The notes: a model not told the origin generated them from the sequence alone. A DNA stretch of 64,000 nt from Methylorubrum sp. B1-46 (GCF_021117295.1 NZ_CP088247.1:3487001-3551000), one strand, 5' to 3'; numbered from the stretch's first letter, positions 22,246 to 31,415 are shown. Translations and numbers: made by a program.

Positions 22246-22674
22246 TCAAGCGGCGGCTGACGTCTTCACCGTGGCGCGCTTGCGACGCAGCATCCCTTGC
22301 GAACCGACCGGATAGGGCTGAGCCAGGGCAGCGATCGGGATCTTCCAGGCCTCGCTGATGGCCCGGATCTGTTCCAAGGTCATCCCACGCTTCCGGCCGA
22401 GGATTTCCGATGCCCGCGAACGCGAGCCCAGCAGTTCGGCTAGTTCCGCTTGGCTGCGCCCCAGATGCTCGATCGCGTAGTGCAGAAGCTCGATCGGATC
22501 GCTCTCCGGGATCGGGTGATGCCTGCTCTCGTAGGCTTCGATCAGCGCTGTCAGAACGTCGAAGCGCTCCGCCTCAGGCGTTCCGATCTCGGGCTCGCGG
22601 TCGAAATACGGCTCGATCTCTCTGAGGGCCCAGGTCAGATCGTCGTCGTTCCGGATGGCTCTGACATCCATCAT
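22246..22674 (-). CDS. higA: HigA-type antitoxin
   Basis: 142 residues. The C-terminal half is a helix-turn-helix ('SQAELAELLGSRSRASEILG', about 73-93, then 'RGMTLEQIRAISEAWKIP'). The N-terminal half is acidic and likely contacts the toxin. The start overlaps the toxin stop as ATGA (22671-22674), so the pair is coupled with the toxin first, the normal HigBA order. It should bind and silence HigB and repress its own promoter. The Lys/Arg/Ala tail is short and probably disordered. Confidence 0.88.
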   Translation of the reverse strand: MMDVRAIRNDDDLTWALREIEPYFDREPEIGTPEAERFDVLTALIEAYESRHHPIPESDPIELLHYAIEHLGRSQAELAELLGSRSRASEILGRKRGMTLEQIRAISEAWKIPIAALAQPYPVGSQGMLRRKRATVKTSAAA

Positions 22675-22970
22675 CCTACCGTCTCCGGATTGATCCGATC
22701 GTACTCGGCATGGGTACCGACGAATTTGATGAGCACGCGCCGATATCGATAGGATACATGCACGATTAGGCGGAATTCATTGCGACGAATATCGAAGATG
22801 ACGCGATTGTCGCCGACGAAATCCACTCCCTTACCGAACGCGGCTTTGATATCCTCCGGACCAGACCAGTCCGCCGCGTTGACCTTCGTGTACCAGTCGG
22901 ACAAGCCACTACGTGATCGCGGGTGAGCCTCCCAGAAGATGCGGAGCGTTCGTCTGGCAACGATCTGCAT
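22671..22970 (-). CDS. higB: HigB-type toxin (RelE superfamily mRNA interferase)
   Basis: 99 residues, the usual size. Family blocks are 'LRIFWEAHPRSRSGLSDWY', 'DFVGDNRVIFDIRRNEFRLIVHVSY' and 'VLIKFVGTHAEYDRI'. These match the HigB_toxin group that cuts mRNA on the ribosome; His87 and Tyr90 in 'GTHAEYD' are the likely catalytic surface. It is the first gene of higBA. A repeat element and a near-perfect palindrome lie just upstream and may carry the promoter and operator. Confidence 0.9.
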   Translation of the reverse strand: MQIVARRTLRIFWEAHPRSRSGLSDWYTKVNAADWSGPEDIKAAFGKGVDFVGDNRVIFDIRRNEFRLIVHVSYRYRRVLIKFVGTHAEYDRINPETVG

Positions 22971-22983
22971 GGCGACGGCTAAA

Positions 22984-23029
22984 GCATCGTCTTTTTCCGA
23001 AAACCGGTAGCCACCCTTCGGGACGATGC
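22984..23029. repeat. Dispersed palindromic repeat, copy 1
   Basis: A 46-base element with ends GCATCGT/ACGATGC as inverted repeats. It aligns without gaps to 42288-42333, with 37 of 46 positions identical by my count. It lies between mepA and higB. The related start and end motifs at 29601-29640 suggest a third, diverged copy. Confidence 0.7.
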
Positions 23030-23037
23030 TCTAGCAC

Positions 23038-23054
23038 GTTCCAAATTTGGGAAC
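23038..23054. promoter_or_regulatory. Candidate HigA operator
   Basis: GTTCCAAATTTGGGAAC holds the perfect 10-bp palindrome CCAAATTTGG, and would be a perfect 16-bp palindrome but for one extra G. It is AT-rich against a GC-rich background and lies 68 bases upstream of higB. Palindromes in this position are typical autoregulatory sites of higBA loci. The match to HigA is inferred from position only. Confidence 0.4.
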
Positions 23055-23112
23055 AAGAACGCCATCATGCACGCGCCCCGTCATGGTCGATCCTCCGCGG
23101 GCGAAGGGCGGC

Positions 23113-24042
23113 CTACCGCGCGTGCAGCACCGCGCGGCAGGCATCCGGCAGGCCGGCGAGCGTCATCGGCGGACGGGGCTTCGGCGGTGTCTTCGGCTTG
23201 GGCGGATTCAGCACGGCCGGGCTGAACCAGTAATCGAGTTCCGCGCCGCAGCCGTCGCCGGGGGGTGGGGGCGCCTGGTCGTCGCACGAAGCTTCGCCGC
23301 CGGGGCAGGCGAGGCGGATATGGTAGTGGTAGTTGTGCCCGTACATCGGGCGCACCTTGGTGAGCCAGCCGCGATCCCCGCCCGCCTCGCGGCACAAGGC
23401 CTTCTTGATCGCCGCGTTGACGAAGATCCGCGCCACCTCCGGCTGCTTGGCCGTCATGCGGATCAGCGCCGTGTGCTGGCGCGTCCAGACGTCCGGGTCG
23501 ATGTCCAGCCGATCGGAGCGCACGACGTTGGTGGCCGAGGTCTCCTCGCGCTCGGCCCGGCTCATGCGATGATCCGGCATCGGGGTCAGCCAGACGTCGA
23601 CGTCGAGGCCGAGCTGGTGCGAGGCGTGGCCGGTGAGCATCGGCCCGCCGCGGGGTTGCGACATGTCGCCGACGAGGAGCCCCGGCCAACCGGCCTGCGG
23701 CGCGCGGGCGGCCAGCCGCTCGATGAAGTCCACGAGATGCGGCGTGCCCCACATCCGGTTGCGTGAGGGCCGCATCACCTGCCAGGTCGCGCCGTCCATG
23801 GCCAGCGCCTCGCCGCCGGAGAAGCAGCCCTTGGCGTAGGAGCCGAAGGAGCGAGCCGGGCCGCCGGCCGGACCGGTGACGCGGCCGAACAGGGCCTTGG
23901 CCGGCGTCGAGGGATCGTTGGGATTGGCCAGCGGCGGCAGCGGCTTAGGATTGACGCTGCCGCGGTCCTGCGCCGTGGCCGGCCCCATCAGGGCCGGCAG
24001 GGCGAGCGCGAGGGCGGGGAGTGTCAGGCGGGTCAGCGGCAT
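23113..24042 (-). CDS. mepA: Penicillin-insensitive murein endopeptidase
   Basis: 309 residues with a signal peptide ending near residue 24 (PATAQ). It cleaves D-Ala-mDAP cross-links using zinc. LAS-family metal motifs are visible: 'GHASHQLGLDVDVWL' (His and Asp ligands) and the C-terminal 'YGHNYHYHIRLACP'. Other blocks are 'GSYAKGCFSGGEAL' and 'RNRMWGTP'. Cysteines near the C-terminus ('CPGGEASCDDQ', 'DGCGAELDYWF') likely form disulfides. The tail ends in Pro/Lys-rich sequence. It is monocistronic, with higBA downstream on the same strand. Confidence 0.94.
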   Translation of the reverse strand: MPLTRLTLPALALALPALMGPATAQDRGSVNPKPLPPLANPNDPSTPAKALFGRVTGPAGGPARSFGSYAKGCFSGGEALAMDGATWQVMRPSRNRMWGTPHLVDFIERLAARAPQAGWPGLLVGDMSQPRGGPMLTGHASHQLGLDVDVWLTPMPDHRMSRAEREETSATNVVRSDRLDIDPDVWTRQHTALIRMTAKQPEVARIFVNAAIKKALCREAGGDRGWLTKVRPMYGHNYHYHIRLACPGGEASCDDQAPPPPGDGCGAELDYWFSPAVLNPPKPKTPPKPRPPMTLAGLPDACRAVLHAR

Positions 24043-24152
24043 GCGCGTCGGCTCGTCTGGAATGATGGGGCAGGGACGGGAGCGACCGGAACGTGCCCGG
24101 CCGCATGGGCGTTTTTTAAGGCAAGCTGTAACAACGTTGCAGGGTGATCGCC

Positions 24153-24554
24153 ATGGATCCGGTTCTTTCCGATCGAGCGGCCGATGCGGCCCCTCCTGCG
24201 CTGACTCACACTCTGATCGCCAGCGACCGCGTCATCGGCACCGAGGTGCGCCGGGTGGACGGGAGTAAGGTCGGCCGCATCGAGCGGCTGATGCTCGACA
24301 AGCGCTCGGGCCGCGTCGCCTACGCGGTGATGAGCTTCGGCGGCTTTCTGGGCATGGGCGAGGAATACTACACGCTGCCCTGGGCGGTCCTGCGCTACGA
24401 TACCGGGCTCGACGCCTACGTCGTCGACATCACCGAAGAGCAGTTGCGCGACGCGCCCGCCCGCTCGCCCGAGGGCGGCGACCCGGAGGACGAGCGCGCC
24501 TGGGAGGAGCACGTCCACCGCTACTACAACGCGGCGCCGTATTGGGGGATCTGA
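24153..24554 (+). CDS. PRC-barrel domain protein
   Basis: 133 residues from the ATG at 24153, with AGGG eight bases ahead; a GTG three codons upstream is possible. A single PRC-barrel covers about 20-95 ('LIASDRVIGTEVRRVDGSKVGRIERLMLDKRSGRV' region, then 'YYTLPWAVLRYD'). The C-terminal part is acidic and ends in aromatic residues. PRC-barrels occur in RNA processing and photosynthetic-centre proteins, and small stand-alone ones are abundant in Methylobacteriaceae with no assigned role. No partner gene is nearby. Confidence 0.85.
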   Translation: MDPVLSDRAADAAPPALTHTLIASDRVIGTEVRRVDGSKVGRIERLMLDKRSGRVAYAVMSFGGFLGMGEEYYTLPWAVLRYDTGLDAYVVDITEEQLRDAPARSPEGGDPEDERAWEEHVHRYYNAAPYWGI

Positions 24555-24576
24555 GGACACCAGCGCCGAAGCGCGG

Positions 24577-24924
24577 TCAAGGCCGCGTCAAAAATCCGAT
24601 CGGCTCCCGCGGCGGCTGGCCGAGCCAGACCAGCACCGCCCCGAGACCGAGCCCGAACAGGGCCGCGGGCACGAGGCCGAGCGGCATCAGCAGCATCGTG
24701 TCCGCCCAGGGCGCCGCCTGCCGGATCGAGGCGCCGAGAGCGCTGATCCGCTCCTGCGGCAGGGACTGGATCAGTTCGGCGAGGCTCGTCACCCTGAGGC
24801 CGTTATTGGCGATGGAGCGGGCGCCGTCGTAGCAGAGCTGCACGAAGCCGGCCGCCATCACCACGAGCCCGAGCGCCCGGCTGAAGAACGGCAGTCCGAG
24901 GAAACGGGAAACGGTTCGCAGCAT
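24577..24924 (-). CDS. Small two-helix membrane protein of unknown function
   Basis: 115 residues. Two hydrophobic segments are visible, about 13-31 ('FFSRALGLVVMAAGFVQL') and 76-101 ('TMLLMPLGLVPAALFGLGLGAVLVWLG'). The loop between them carries 'SLPQERISALGASI'. I recognise no domain. It lies downstream of nhaA on the same strand with a 71-base gap and could be co-transcribed. Codon use looks like that of its neighbours. Confidence 0.6.
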   Translation of the reverse strand: MLRTVSRFLGLPFFSRALGLVVMAAGFVQLCYDGARSIANNGLRVTSLAELIQSLPQERISALGASIRQAAPWADTMLLMPLGLVPAALFGLGLGAVLVWLGQPPREPIGFLTRP

Positions 24925-24995
24925 GTTCGCCCTCGCGCGGAGGCGGCTGGCCCGCCACCGCGACGCTTACGGCCTGAGTAGGCTGAGGCCGCCGC

Positions 24996-26237
24996 TCAAG
25001 GCAAGCCGGCCGGACTGGCTCCGGCCTCCTGGCGCGGCAGCGCCTCTCGGGGCGCCGCGCGGGCGAGCAGCATGGCCCCGAACAGTGCCGAGAGCAGCGA
25101 GCCACCGAGCACGCCGAGCTTGGTCTCGGTCTCGTGCAGCCCGTCGGTGAAGGCGAGCGCGCCGATGAACAGGCTCATGGTGAAGCCGATGCCGCACAGG
25201 AGCGCGACCCCGTAGACCTGGACCCAGGTCGCCCCCGCCGGGCGCGTGACGAGGCCCAGCGCGGCGGCAAGCCGCACACTCGCGAAGATGCCGATCTGCT
25301 TGCCGAGGAACAGGCCAAGCGCGACGCCGAGGGTGACGGGCTCGATCAAGGCCCGTGCCGGCAGGCCCAGCAGCGTCACCCCGGCATTGGCGAAGCCGAA
25401 GATCGGCACGATCAGGAAAGCGACCCAGGGCGCGAGGGCGTGCTCCAGCCGGTGCAGGGGCGAGGTCGTGTCCTCCGGCCGGCCCGGGCTCGGACGGATC
25501 GGCACGAACAGGGCGAGCAGCACCCCGGCCACCGTGGCGTGGACGCCGGAGCGCAGCACGAAGACCCAGAGCACGAGGCCCGCGAGCAGATACGGCAGGA
25601 GCGCGCGCACGCCGAGGCGGTTGAGCGCGAACAGCACCGCTAGCATCCCGGCTGAGGCCGCCAGCATCGTCGCGTCGAGCTGCCCGGTATAGAACAGTGC
25701 GATGATGACCACGGCGCCGAGATCGTCGACGATGGCCACCGCCGACAGGAAGATCTTGAGCGAGATCGGCACGCGCGAGCCCAGCAGCGCCAGGACGCCG
25801 AGCGCGAAGGCGATGTCGGTGGCCGCGGGGATCGCCCAGCCCCGGGCGCTGGGCTGGCCGGCGTTGAAGGCGAGGTAGACGAACGCCGGCACGGCCATGC
25901 CCGCGGCGGCGGCGAGGCCCGGCAGCACCCGGTCGGGCCAGGTGCGCAGGCGCCCGTCCAACCCCTCGCGCTTGATCTCGAGACCGACGAGCAGGAAGAA
26001 CACGACCATTAGGCCGTCGTTGATCCAGTGCATCAGGCTCAACGGGCCGAGATAGATGTGAAGAACGTCGTGGTAGGTCTGCGCCAGGGGCGAATTGGCG
26101 ACCACGAGCGCAGCGCCCGCAGCGGCCATGAGAACGATGCCGCCGGCCGCCTCGTTGGTGAGGAAGCGGCGCGTCGCCGAGAGCGGGCGACGCAGGGGGT
26201 GCGGCAGGGCGCGGACGGAGCGGGGCGGCGACTTCAT
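24996..26237 (-). CDS. nhaA: Na+/H+ antiporter NhaA
   Basis: 413 residues with about twelve membrane helices. It expels sodium in exchange for protons and supports pH and salt homeostasis. The ion-binding Asp171-Asp172 pair lies in '[18 protein letters not shown]', and the second key Asp141 lies in 'ATDIAFALG'. '[10 protein letters not shown]' and '[13 protein letters not shown]' match the family. Cytoplasmic termini are Arg/Pro-rich. It lies between tlpA and a small membrane protein gene, all on the minus strand. Confidence 0.96.
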   Translation of the reverse strand: MKSPPRSVRALPHPLRRPLSATRRFLTNEAAGGIVLMAAAGAALVVANSPLAQTYHDVLHIYLGPLSLMHWINDGLMVVFFLLVGLEIKREGLDGRLRTWPDRVLPGLAAAAGMAVPAFVYLAFNAGQPSARGWAIPAATDIAFALGVLALLGSRVPISLKIFLSAVAIVDDLGAVVIIALFYTGQLDATMLAASAGMLAVLFALNRLGVRALLPYLLAGLVLWVFVLRSGVHATVAGVLLALFVPIRPSPGRPEDTTSPLHRLEHALAPWVAFLIVPIFGFANAGVTLLGLPARALIEPVTLGVALGLFLGKQIGIFASVRLAAALGLVTRPAGATWVQVYGVALLCGIGFTMSLFIGALAFTDGLHETETKLGVLGGSLLSALFGAMLLARAAPREALPRQEAGASPAGLP

Positions 26238-26292
26238 GCTGTCGGGATGCCCGCCACGGACCGGAGCCGCAACCCAGCGGACGCGAAAATGA

Positions 26293-26934
26293 TCACGCGG
26301 CGGGCGCCAGCGCCGCCTGGATCAGCCGCTGGCCGCCCTCGCTCGACCAATCCGCCGGCCCCTTCATCACGCCGAGCGTGCAGCCCTTGGCATCGATCAG
26401 CATCGTCGTCGGCAGCCCCGTGGAGCCGACCGCGGACTGAATCGCCGGCAGCACCTTGCCCTCGGGATCGCCGTAATAGGTCAGGTGGGTGATGCCGTTA
26501 GCCTTGAACCAGGCCGGCGGCTTGTCGAGGTTGCGCGTCTCGACATTGATCGCCACGACTTGGAAGGCGTCGCCGCCGAGTTCCGCCTGGAGACGGTCGA
26601 GGGCCGGCATCTCGGCCTTGCAGGGGGCGCACCACGTCGCCCACAGGTTCACCAGCAGCAGTTTTCCGCGCAAGGAAGCGAGATCGGTCGGCGCCCCGTC
26701 CGGCCCCTTGAAGGCGATGGCCGGCGCCGGCTTCGGGGCGGCGGAGGCGTCGAAGGCCGCGACATCGCCGCGGGCGAGCGGCGCCAGCCGCGCCGCCACA
26801 GGCGCCGCCTCGGCGCAGGGACCCGTGGCCACGAGGTTGCCGAGGTTCGAGCCCGTCCCGTATAGGGCGAGGCCGCCGATGAGGACGGCGGCGAGCGTGC
26901 CGCCGGCGGCTAGGATTTTCGGGGTCGCCGTCAC
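26293..26934 (-). CDS. tlpA: Thiol:disulfide interchange protein TlpA
   Basis: 213 residues from a GTG start. One N-terminal membrane anchor (about 8-26) puts a thioredoxin-like domain in the periplasm. The redox pair is Cys102/Cys105 in ATWCAPCK. An extra Cys40 in the linker before the domain is typical of TlpA, as is the added C-terminal Cys in 'DAKGCTLG'. In Bradyrhizobium TlpA reduces the copper chaperone ScoI and subunit II for CuA assembly, which fits an aa3-oxidase organism such as this one. It is divergent from argH with only 39 bases between starts, a neighbourhood conserved in Rhizobiales. Confidence 0.93.
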   Translation of the reverse strand: MTATPKILAAGGTLAAVLIGGLALYGTGSNLGNLVATGPCAEAAPVAARLAPLARGDVAAFDASAAPKPAPAIAFKGPDGAPTDLASLRGKLLLVNLWATWCAPCKAEMPALDRLQAELGGDAFQVVAINVETRNLDKPPAWFKANGITHLTYYGDPEGKVLPAIQSAVGSTGLPTTMLIDAKGCTLGVMKGPADWSSEGGQRLIQAALAPAA

Positions 26935-26973
26935 GGCCGAGCCTCGTTTCGCGTGCGGAAGGTGGGATCAGCC

Positions 26974-28365
26974 ATGAGCAACCGGATGTGGGGCGGCCGC
27001 TTCGCCAGCGGCCCGGCCGAGATCATGGAGGAGATCAACGCCTCCATCGGGTTCGACAAGCGGCTCGCACCCCAGGACATTCGCGGCTCGCTGGCCCATG
27101 TCGCGATGCTGGGGCGCCAAGGCATCCTGCCCGCTGAGGATGTGGCAGCCATCGAAGCCGGGCTCAAGTCCGTCGAGGCGGAGATCGAGCGCGGCGAATT
27201 CGTCTTCCGGCGCGAACTCGAAGACATCCACATGGCGGTGGAGAGCCGCCTGACCGAGATCGTCGGCCCTGCCGCCGGGCGGCTCCACACGGCCCGCTCG
27301 CGCAACGATCAGGTCGCCACCGACATGCGGCTGTGGGTGCGCGACACCCTCGATGCGCTCGACGCGCAAGTCGCGGACCTGCAGCGGGCGCTGGCCGAGA
27401 CCGCGCTGAAGCATGCCGGGACGGTGATGCCGGGCTTCACCCACCTGCAATCGGCCCAGCCCGTCACCTTCGGCCACCACTGCCTCGCCTATGTCGAGAT
27501 GCTGGCGCGCGACCGCGGTCGCTTCCGCGATGCGCGGGCGCGGCTCAACGAGTGCCCGCTGGGCTCCGCAGCGCTCGCTGGCACCTCCTTCCCGATCGAC
27601 CGGCACGCCACGGCGGCGGCTTTGGGCTTCGACCGGCCGACGGCGAACTCGCTCGACTCCGTGGCCGACCGCGACTTCGCGCTGGAATCGCTCTCCGCCG
27701 CCTCGATCTGCGCGGTCCACCTCTCGCGCTTCGCCGAGGAGCTGGTGGTGTGGACCTCGGCGCAATTCGGCTTCGTCAAGTTGTCGGACGGCTTCACCAC
27801 CGGCTCGTCGATCATGCCGCAGAAGCGCAACCCCGACGCCGCTGAACTGGTGCGGGCCAAGGCCGGCCGCATCATCGGCGCGCTCACGGGCCTGCTCATC
27901 GTGATGAAGGGCCTGCCGCTCGCCTACTCAAAGGACATGCAGGAGGACAAGGAGGGCACGTTCGATGCCCTGCAGTCGCTCTCCCTGTGCCTGGCCGCCA
28001 TGGCCGGCATGGTGCACGACCTCGAACCCGTGGCCGAGACGCTCAAGCGCGCGGCGGGCTCCGGCTACGCCACCGCCACCGATCTCGCCGACTGGCTGGT
28101 ACGCGAGCTGAACATGCCGTTCCGGCAGGCCCACCACGTCACCGGCCGCGTCGTCGCCGCGGCCTCCGCGCGCGGCATCGGCCTGGAGGAGCTCTCCCTC
28201 GCCGAGATGCAGGCGATCGAGCCGGGGATCACGGAGGCCGTCTTCGCCGTGCTCGGCGTCGAGAACTCGGTGGCGAGCCGCACCAGCCACGGCGGCACCG
28301 CGCCGGACAACGTGCGCCGGCAGGCGGCAGCTTGGCTGGAAAAGCTCGGCCCTGTGGAGAAGTAA
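26974..28365 (+). CDS. argH: Argininosuccinate lyase
   Basis: 463 residues from the ATG at 26974, with GGTGGGA ahead. It splits argininosuccinate into arginine and fumarate, the last step of arginine synthesis. The superfamily signature [11 protein letters not shown] lies at about 278-288, with the catalytic Ser in the flexible loop. 'MWGGRF' at the N-terminus, '[11 protein letters not shown]' and '[18 protein letters not shown]' (catalytic His) are intact. It is divergent from tlpA. In many relatives lysA follows argH, but here a 101-residue unknown gene follows. Confidence 0.97.
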   Translation: MSNRMWGGRFASGPAEIMEEINASIGFDKRLAPQDIRGSLAHVAMLGRQGILPAEDVAAIEAGLKSVEAEIERGEFVFRRELEDIHMAVESRLTEIVGPAAGRLHTARSRNDQVATDMRLWVRDTLDALDAQVADLQRALAETALKHAGTVMPGFTHLQSAQPVTFGHHCLAYVEMLARDRGRFRDARARLNECPLGSAALAGTSFPIDRHATAAALGFDRPTANSLDSVADRDFALESLSAASICAVHLSRFAEELVVWTSAQFGFVKLSDGFTTGSSIMPQKRNPDAAELVRAKAGRIIGALTGLLIVMKGLPLAYSKDMQEDKEGTFDALQSLSLCLAAMAGMVHDLEPVAETLKRAAGSGYATATDLADWLVRELNMPFRQAHHVTGRVVAAASARGIGLEELSLAEMQAIEPGITEAVFAVLGVENSVASRTSHGGTAPDNVRRQAAAWLEKLGPVEK

Positions 28366-28462
28366 AAGCAGCCCTGCGGGAACGGGCACGGAAAATGCGG
28401 CGTTCAGGTTTCAGCTAACCGAGCTTGGCTATCCGACTGTCCGAACCCGCGGAGTGCCGTCG

Positions 28463-28768
28463 ATGAACGTTGAGAGTTGGATCACCGTCGAGGAAACGCC
28501 GGCCCTGGCCGCGCAGGCCATGGCGGTGATCGACACGCGCCTCGCCCGGCTCACCGAGGGCGAGCGCGACGCGTTCTGGGCCTCGATCCGCAAGGCCTAC
28601 AACACGCCCTACAACGATCCGGCCAAACCCGCTCAGCCGAAGCCGGCCGATCCGGTCTCCGCGCCGGCGGCCGTCGAAATTCGGCTTCCCGCGATCGATC
28701 CCTCGATCGACCTGCCGGCGGCGGCCCTCGCCTCCGCTTCGCTCGCAGCCGAGATGCGGGCGGCCTGA
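28463..28768 (+). CDS. Small protein of unknown function
   Basis: 101 residues from the ATG at 28463 (GGAG eight bases ahead). The first 55 residues look helical and charged ('TRLARLTEGERDAFWASIRKAYNTPY'). The remainder is Pro/Ala-rich. There is no signal peptide, membrane segment or known motif. It lies 97 bases after argH and before the IalB-like gene. GC bias at third positions supports coding. Confidence 0.55.
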   Translation: MNVESWITVEETPALAAQAMAVIDTRLARLTEGERDAFWASIRKAYNTPYNDPAKPAQPKPADPVSAPAAVEIRLPAIDPSIDLPAAALASASLAAEMRAA

Positions 28769-28925
28769 CATCCACGTCGTGGGCAAGGCGGCCGCGCGGG
28801 GTGCGGCCTGTTGCCGTTTTCGGTTGATCGGGCCGGGCGGGGCTTTCTTGTTCCGCTGAGGCTCGGCATCCTGACGCGCACGAAGACGGCCGGATCGTCC
28901 CCGCCGTCCGTACATACGAGTTGAG

Positions 28926-29600
28926 ATGCTGCGGCCCCGCCTCCCGTTCCTTCGCCCAACATCCCGCGCCGGCCGCTCCGTCACGGCCTTCGTTTTCGCC
29001 GCCACGGCTCTGTCCGTCCCGTCCGAGCGGGCTTTCGCGCAGCAGGGGGTGCAGGGCGCGGAGATCATCCCCGCTCGCTCGAGCCGCCGCCAGCCGAAAA
29101 GTTCGGCACTGCCGCCCGGCATGCAACAGGCGGTGCCGCTGGCGGTGTTCGGAGACTGGAACGTCTTTACGAACGGCGCGCAGGGCCGCGACAAGCTGTG
29201 CTACGTCATCGCCCAGCCGACGACGCGCAGCCCCAAGACGCTGGCGCGCGACACCGCCTACCTGTTCGTGACCTTCCCGAAGGGAGGCGCTCAGGGCGAG
29301 ATCGCCGTGATGCTCGGCTTCAAGCCGAAGCCGGCGGCGGCGCAAGCAAAGCCCGGCGCGGCCGCCGCACCGAGCGACCCCTATCTGACGGTGGGCAACA
29401 CCCGCTACGGCCTCGTGGTGAAGGACGAGAACGCCTGGATCCAGAACCAGGCGGACGAGCCGCGCATCGTCACCGAGATGGGCCGGACCCAGACCGCGAC
29501 GGTTCGCACCATCTCCCAACGCGGCAAGCCGACCCAGGACGACTATGCGCTGGGCGGTTTTTCGGAAGCGCTCAAGCGTGCCCGCGAGGAGTGCAAATAG
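28926..29600 (+). CDS. Invasion-associated locus B (IalB) family protein
   Basis: 224 residues. An N-terminal signal (about 16-38, ending ERAFAQQ) is followed by the IalB domain: 'FGDWNVFT', 'KLCYVIAQPTT', 'AYLFVTFPKGGAQGEIAVMLGFKPK', and 'TVRTISQRGKPTQDDYALGGFSEALKRAREEC'. One Cys near 97 and one at the end could form the family's disulfide. The family is periplasmic and widespread in Rhizobiales; it was named for erythrocyte invasion in Bartonella, but in free-living bacteria the role is unknown. It appears monocistronic. Confidence 0.88.
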   Translation: MLRPRLPFLRPTSRAGRSVTAFVFAATALSVPSERAFAQQGVQGAEIIPARSSRRQPKSSALPPGMQQAVPLAVFGDWNVFTNGAQGRDKLCYVIAQPTTRSPKTLARDTAYLFVTFPKGGAQGEIAVMLGFKPKPAAAQAKPGAAAAPSDPYLTVGNTRYGLVVKDENAWIQNQADEPRIVTEMGRTQTATVRTISQRGKPTQDDYALGGFSEALKRAREECK

Positions 29601-29640
29601 AGCATCGTCCGACGCCGGGCTCAGCGGCGTTCGGGACGAC
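29601..29640. repeat. Palindromic repeat after the IalB-like gene
   Basis: Starts with AGCATCGTCC and ends TTCGGGACGA, with an internal inverted repeat (CGCCG/CGGCG). The end motifs match the 46-base element at 22984 and 42288, so it is probably a diverged copy. It starts immediately after the stop codon and may act as the transcript's 3' structure. Confidence 0.45.
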
Positions 29641-29800
29641 CCAAAAAGCCAAGCCGCTCCGGTCGAAGGCGAAGCGGACGCAAAAGTCGCGTGAGGCGGC
29701 TTCCAGCCGATGATCTGAGGCTTGCGGCACCTCCGTCATCGCAGGCGCATGCGAAGCGATGCAGCCCGAGCCGCGCCGCCGACGTGCTTGGCCGACTTGC

Positions 29801-29837
29801 CTAAAAGAAAGCCGGCGGCTCGGGGGGAGCCGCCGGC
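29801..29837 (-). terminator. Rho-independent terminator of the 83-residue gene
   Basis: A perfect 11-bp stem (29811-29821 with 29827-29837) with a five-base loop. On the minus strand it is followed by TTTCTTTT. It lies 32 bases downstream of the gene ending at 29870. Confidence 0.85.
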
Positions 29838-29869
29838 CTGTTCGAGAAGCCGATCTGTGGCGAGACGCC

Positions 29870-30121
29870 TCACACCGCGCGCAAGCGCGGCTGGCGGTCC
29901 CTCTCCCGCGCGGCGCGGGCGGCCTGCTCCACGGTGCGGAACAGAGTGCCGTCGAGGCCGTCGAAGCGGCGCTCGGACGAGAAGAAACGGACGCCGCCGC
30001 GCTCGGGCACGGCGATGCCAGCGGTGATCTCGCCGATCTCGATCACGCGGGCGGGAGCGGCGTCGGCGCCGGAAAGGTCGAGCGCGTCGTCGTCGAGGTA
30101 AGTGGTCTGCACACGGGTCAT
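29870..30121 (-). CDS. Small cytoplasmic protein of unknown function
   Basis: 83 residues from the ATG at 30119-30121; AGGAG lies about nine bases ahead, which decides against an upstream in-frame ATG. The protein is mixed charged: 'DDDALDLSGADAAPARVIEIGEI', then 'GVRFFSSERRFDGLDGTLFRTVEQAARAARERD'. There is no signal or membrane segment and no motif I recognise. A strong terminator of its own and a long upstream region suggest an independently regulated, perhaps well expressed, transcript. Confidence 0.6.
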   Translation of the reverse strand: MTRVQTTYLDDDALDLSGADAAPARVIEIGEITAGIAVPERGGVRFFSSERRFDGLDGTLFRTVEQAARAARERDRQPRLRAV

Positions 30122-30728
30122 GACGGGATGAACTCCTGCGGCCATTGTCGGCCGGTTGTCGGCAGGGCGGTCGTGGGCGCTGGATCGCGGCATCATCGGA
30201 TCCCGGAAGCCGGGTCATCGTTCGCCGCGACGCTCTAGCCCACGGATGTGACTGTCCGCCGACAACATCCCTCCGACCGGCCCTTCCGGGCGTCGGGCTG
30301 TTTCGAAGTCTTCCAAATAAAGAGACCGATCAAGGCAAGTCCTCCTCTCTCGCGAGGACCACGACGCAAGTGCGCCGTGATGCATTAGCGTTTGATAACG
30401 CGGCGCAAGCGTGCCACTACAAATCACCGCGGTGCGAAGTCGTTCGCACGTCCTTAAGATGAGCGGTCCAAGCCGAACCGTCAACGGAATGTTCTTTCGA
30501 AGTTCAGCTTGACAGAGAAAGATCGCGCCGTAATTCGCGTCTTGGTTGGCGCGTCTTCGCTGTCCCGAGAAGCGCTTAGGCGCGCGCGAGCCGGACCGCG
30601 CGTGGCCGTCATGCGGCGCGCGGTCGCCGGGGGCTGCGGCGCACGCCGAGGCCGGCCTGATCGGGGACGCGATTCAGCGCTTGGAGGGCTATGCCAGCCC
30701 GACGCCCCCCGAGACCGGGGAAGCCGCT
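30122..30728. promoter_or_regulatory. 607-base region without a clear gene
   Basis: This separates the 83-residue gene from the HAD gene, both on the minus strand. It is less GC-rich than its surroundings between about 30310 and 30540. On the minus strand GAGGAGG (30341-30347) lies seven bases before a TTG at 30333 that opens a 32-codon frame ending at 30235; this could be a leader peptide or chance. TTGACA at 30509-30514 on the plus strand has only a weak -10. I recognise no RNA family. Confidence 0.3.
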
Positions 30729-31415
30729 TCAGCCCGCGGCGATGATGCGGCCGAGCTCCGCATGGGCGGCGAAGACCGTTGAGGCCCCGGCCGCCAGGAG
30801 ATCGCGCCCGTCCCGGTCGTGGCCCCAATGGCCGCCGCCGGTGAAGCCAACGACTCGCATGCCCGCGGCGCGGGCCGCCTGCACCCCCGGCACACTGTCC
30901 TCGATCACGAGGCAGGTCTCCGGCGCCACACCCATCCGTTCGGCGGCGAACAGGAACAGGTCGGGAAAGGGCTTTCCGCGCTCCACTTGTGCCGATGAGA
31001 AGACATGGTCGCCGAACAGCGGCAGCAGGCCGGTGAGTCCGAGCGAGCGGCGCAGCCGCACCGGATCGCTGCTGGAGGCGACGCAGAAGGGTAGGGGCAG
31101 CAGCTCCAGGGCCTCGGCGATGCCGGCCATGGCGGTCAGTTCCACCTCGAAGGCTTCGAGCGTCTCCGCCTTCACCCGCTCGACGAAGCCGTCCGGAGCG
31201 ATGACCCCGTCCTCGCGGGCGACGCGCTCCATGATCGAGGTCATGGACGTGCCGGCGAAGCGCTCGCGCACGCTGTCGAGGCTGATCGCGAGCCCGATCC
31301 CGTTGAGGCCGCGGGTCAGGGTCGCGAGGCTGATCGGTTCGCTGTCGATCAGCACGCCGTCGCAGTCGAAGATCACGAGGGCGAGGGGAGGCGAGGCGGG
31401 GAAGGCGTCCGTCAT
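30729..31415 (-). CDS. HAD-superfamily phosphatase (beta-phosphoglucomutase-like subfamily IA)
   Basis: 228 residues from the ATG at 31413-31415. Motif I is IFDCDGVLIDSE (Asp17 nucleophile, Asp19 acid/base). Motif II is 'VASSSDP', motif III the Lys of 'ERGKPFPDLF', and motif IV 'CLVIEDSVPGVQAA'. A helical cap lies between motifs I and II. The set fits sugar-phosphate phosphatases or mutases such as phosphoglycolate or 2-deoxyglucose-6-phosphate phosphatase; substrate is not readable. The frame is open 82 codons further up into low-complexity sequence that I do not include. It is divergent from the carbamoyltransferase gene. Confidence 0.85.
   Translation of the reverse strand: MTDAFPASPPLALVIFDCDGVLIDSEPISLATLTRGLNGIGLAISLDSVRERFAGTSMTSIMERVAREDGVIAPDGFVERVKAETLEAFEVELTAMAGIAEALELLPLPFCVASSSDPVRLRRSLGLTGLLPLFGDHVFSSAQVERGKPFPDLFLFAAERMGVAPETCLVIEDSVPGVQAARAAGMRVVGFTGGGHWGHDRDGRDLLAAGASTVFAAHAELGRIIAAG

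Noticed and set aside
24996..26237. Long plus-strand frames opposite nhaA (Gln/Arg/Asp-rich)
   Set aside because: They mirror the hydrophobic codons of nhaA and show no motif or start signal.
30509..30745. Plus-strand frame starting at TTGACA near 30509
   Set aside because: Arg/Gly-rich composition with no ribosome-binding site. The TTGACA could be a -35 box, but the -10 is poor, so neither gene nor promoter is claimed.
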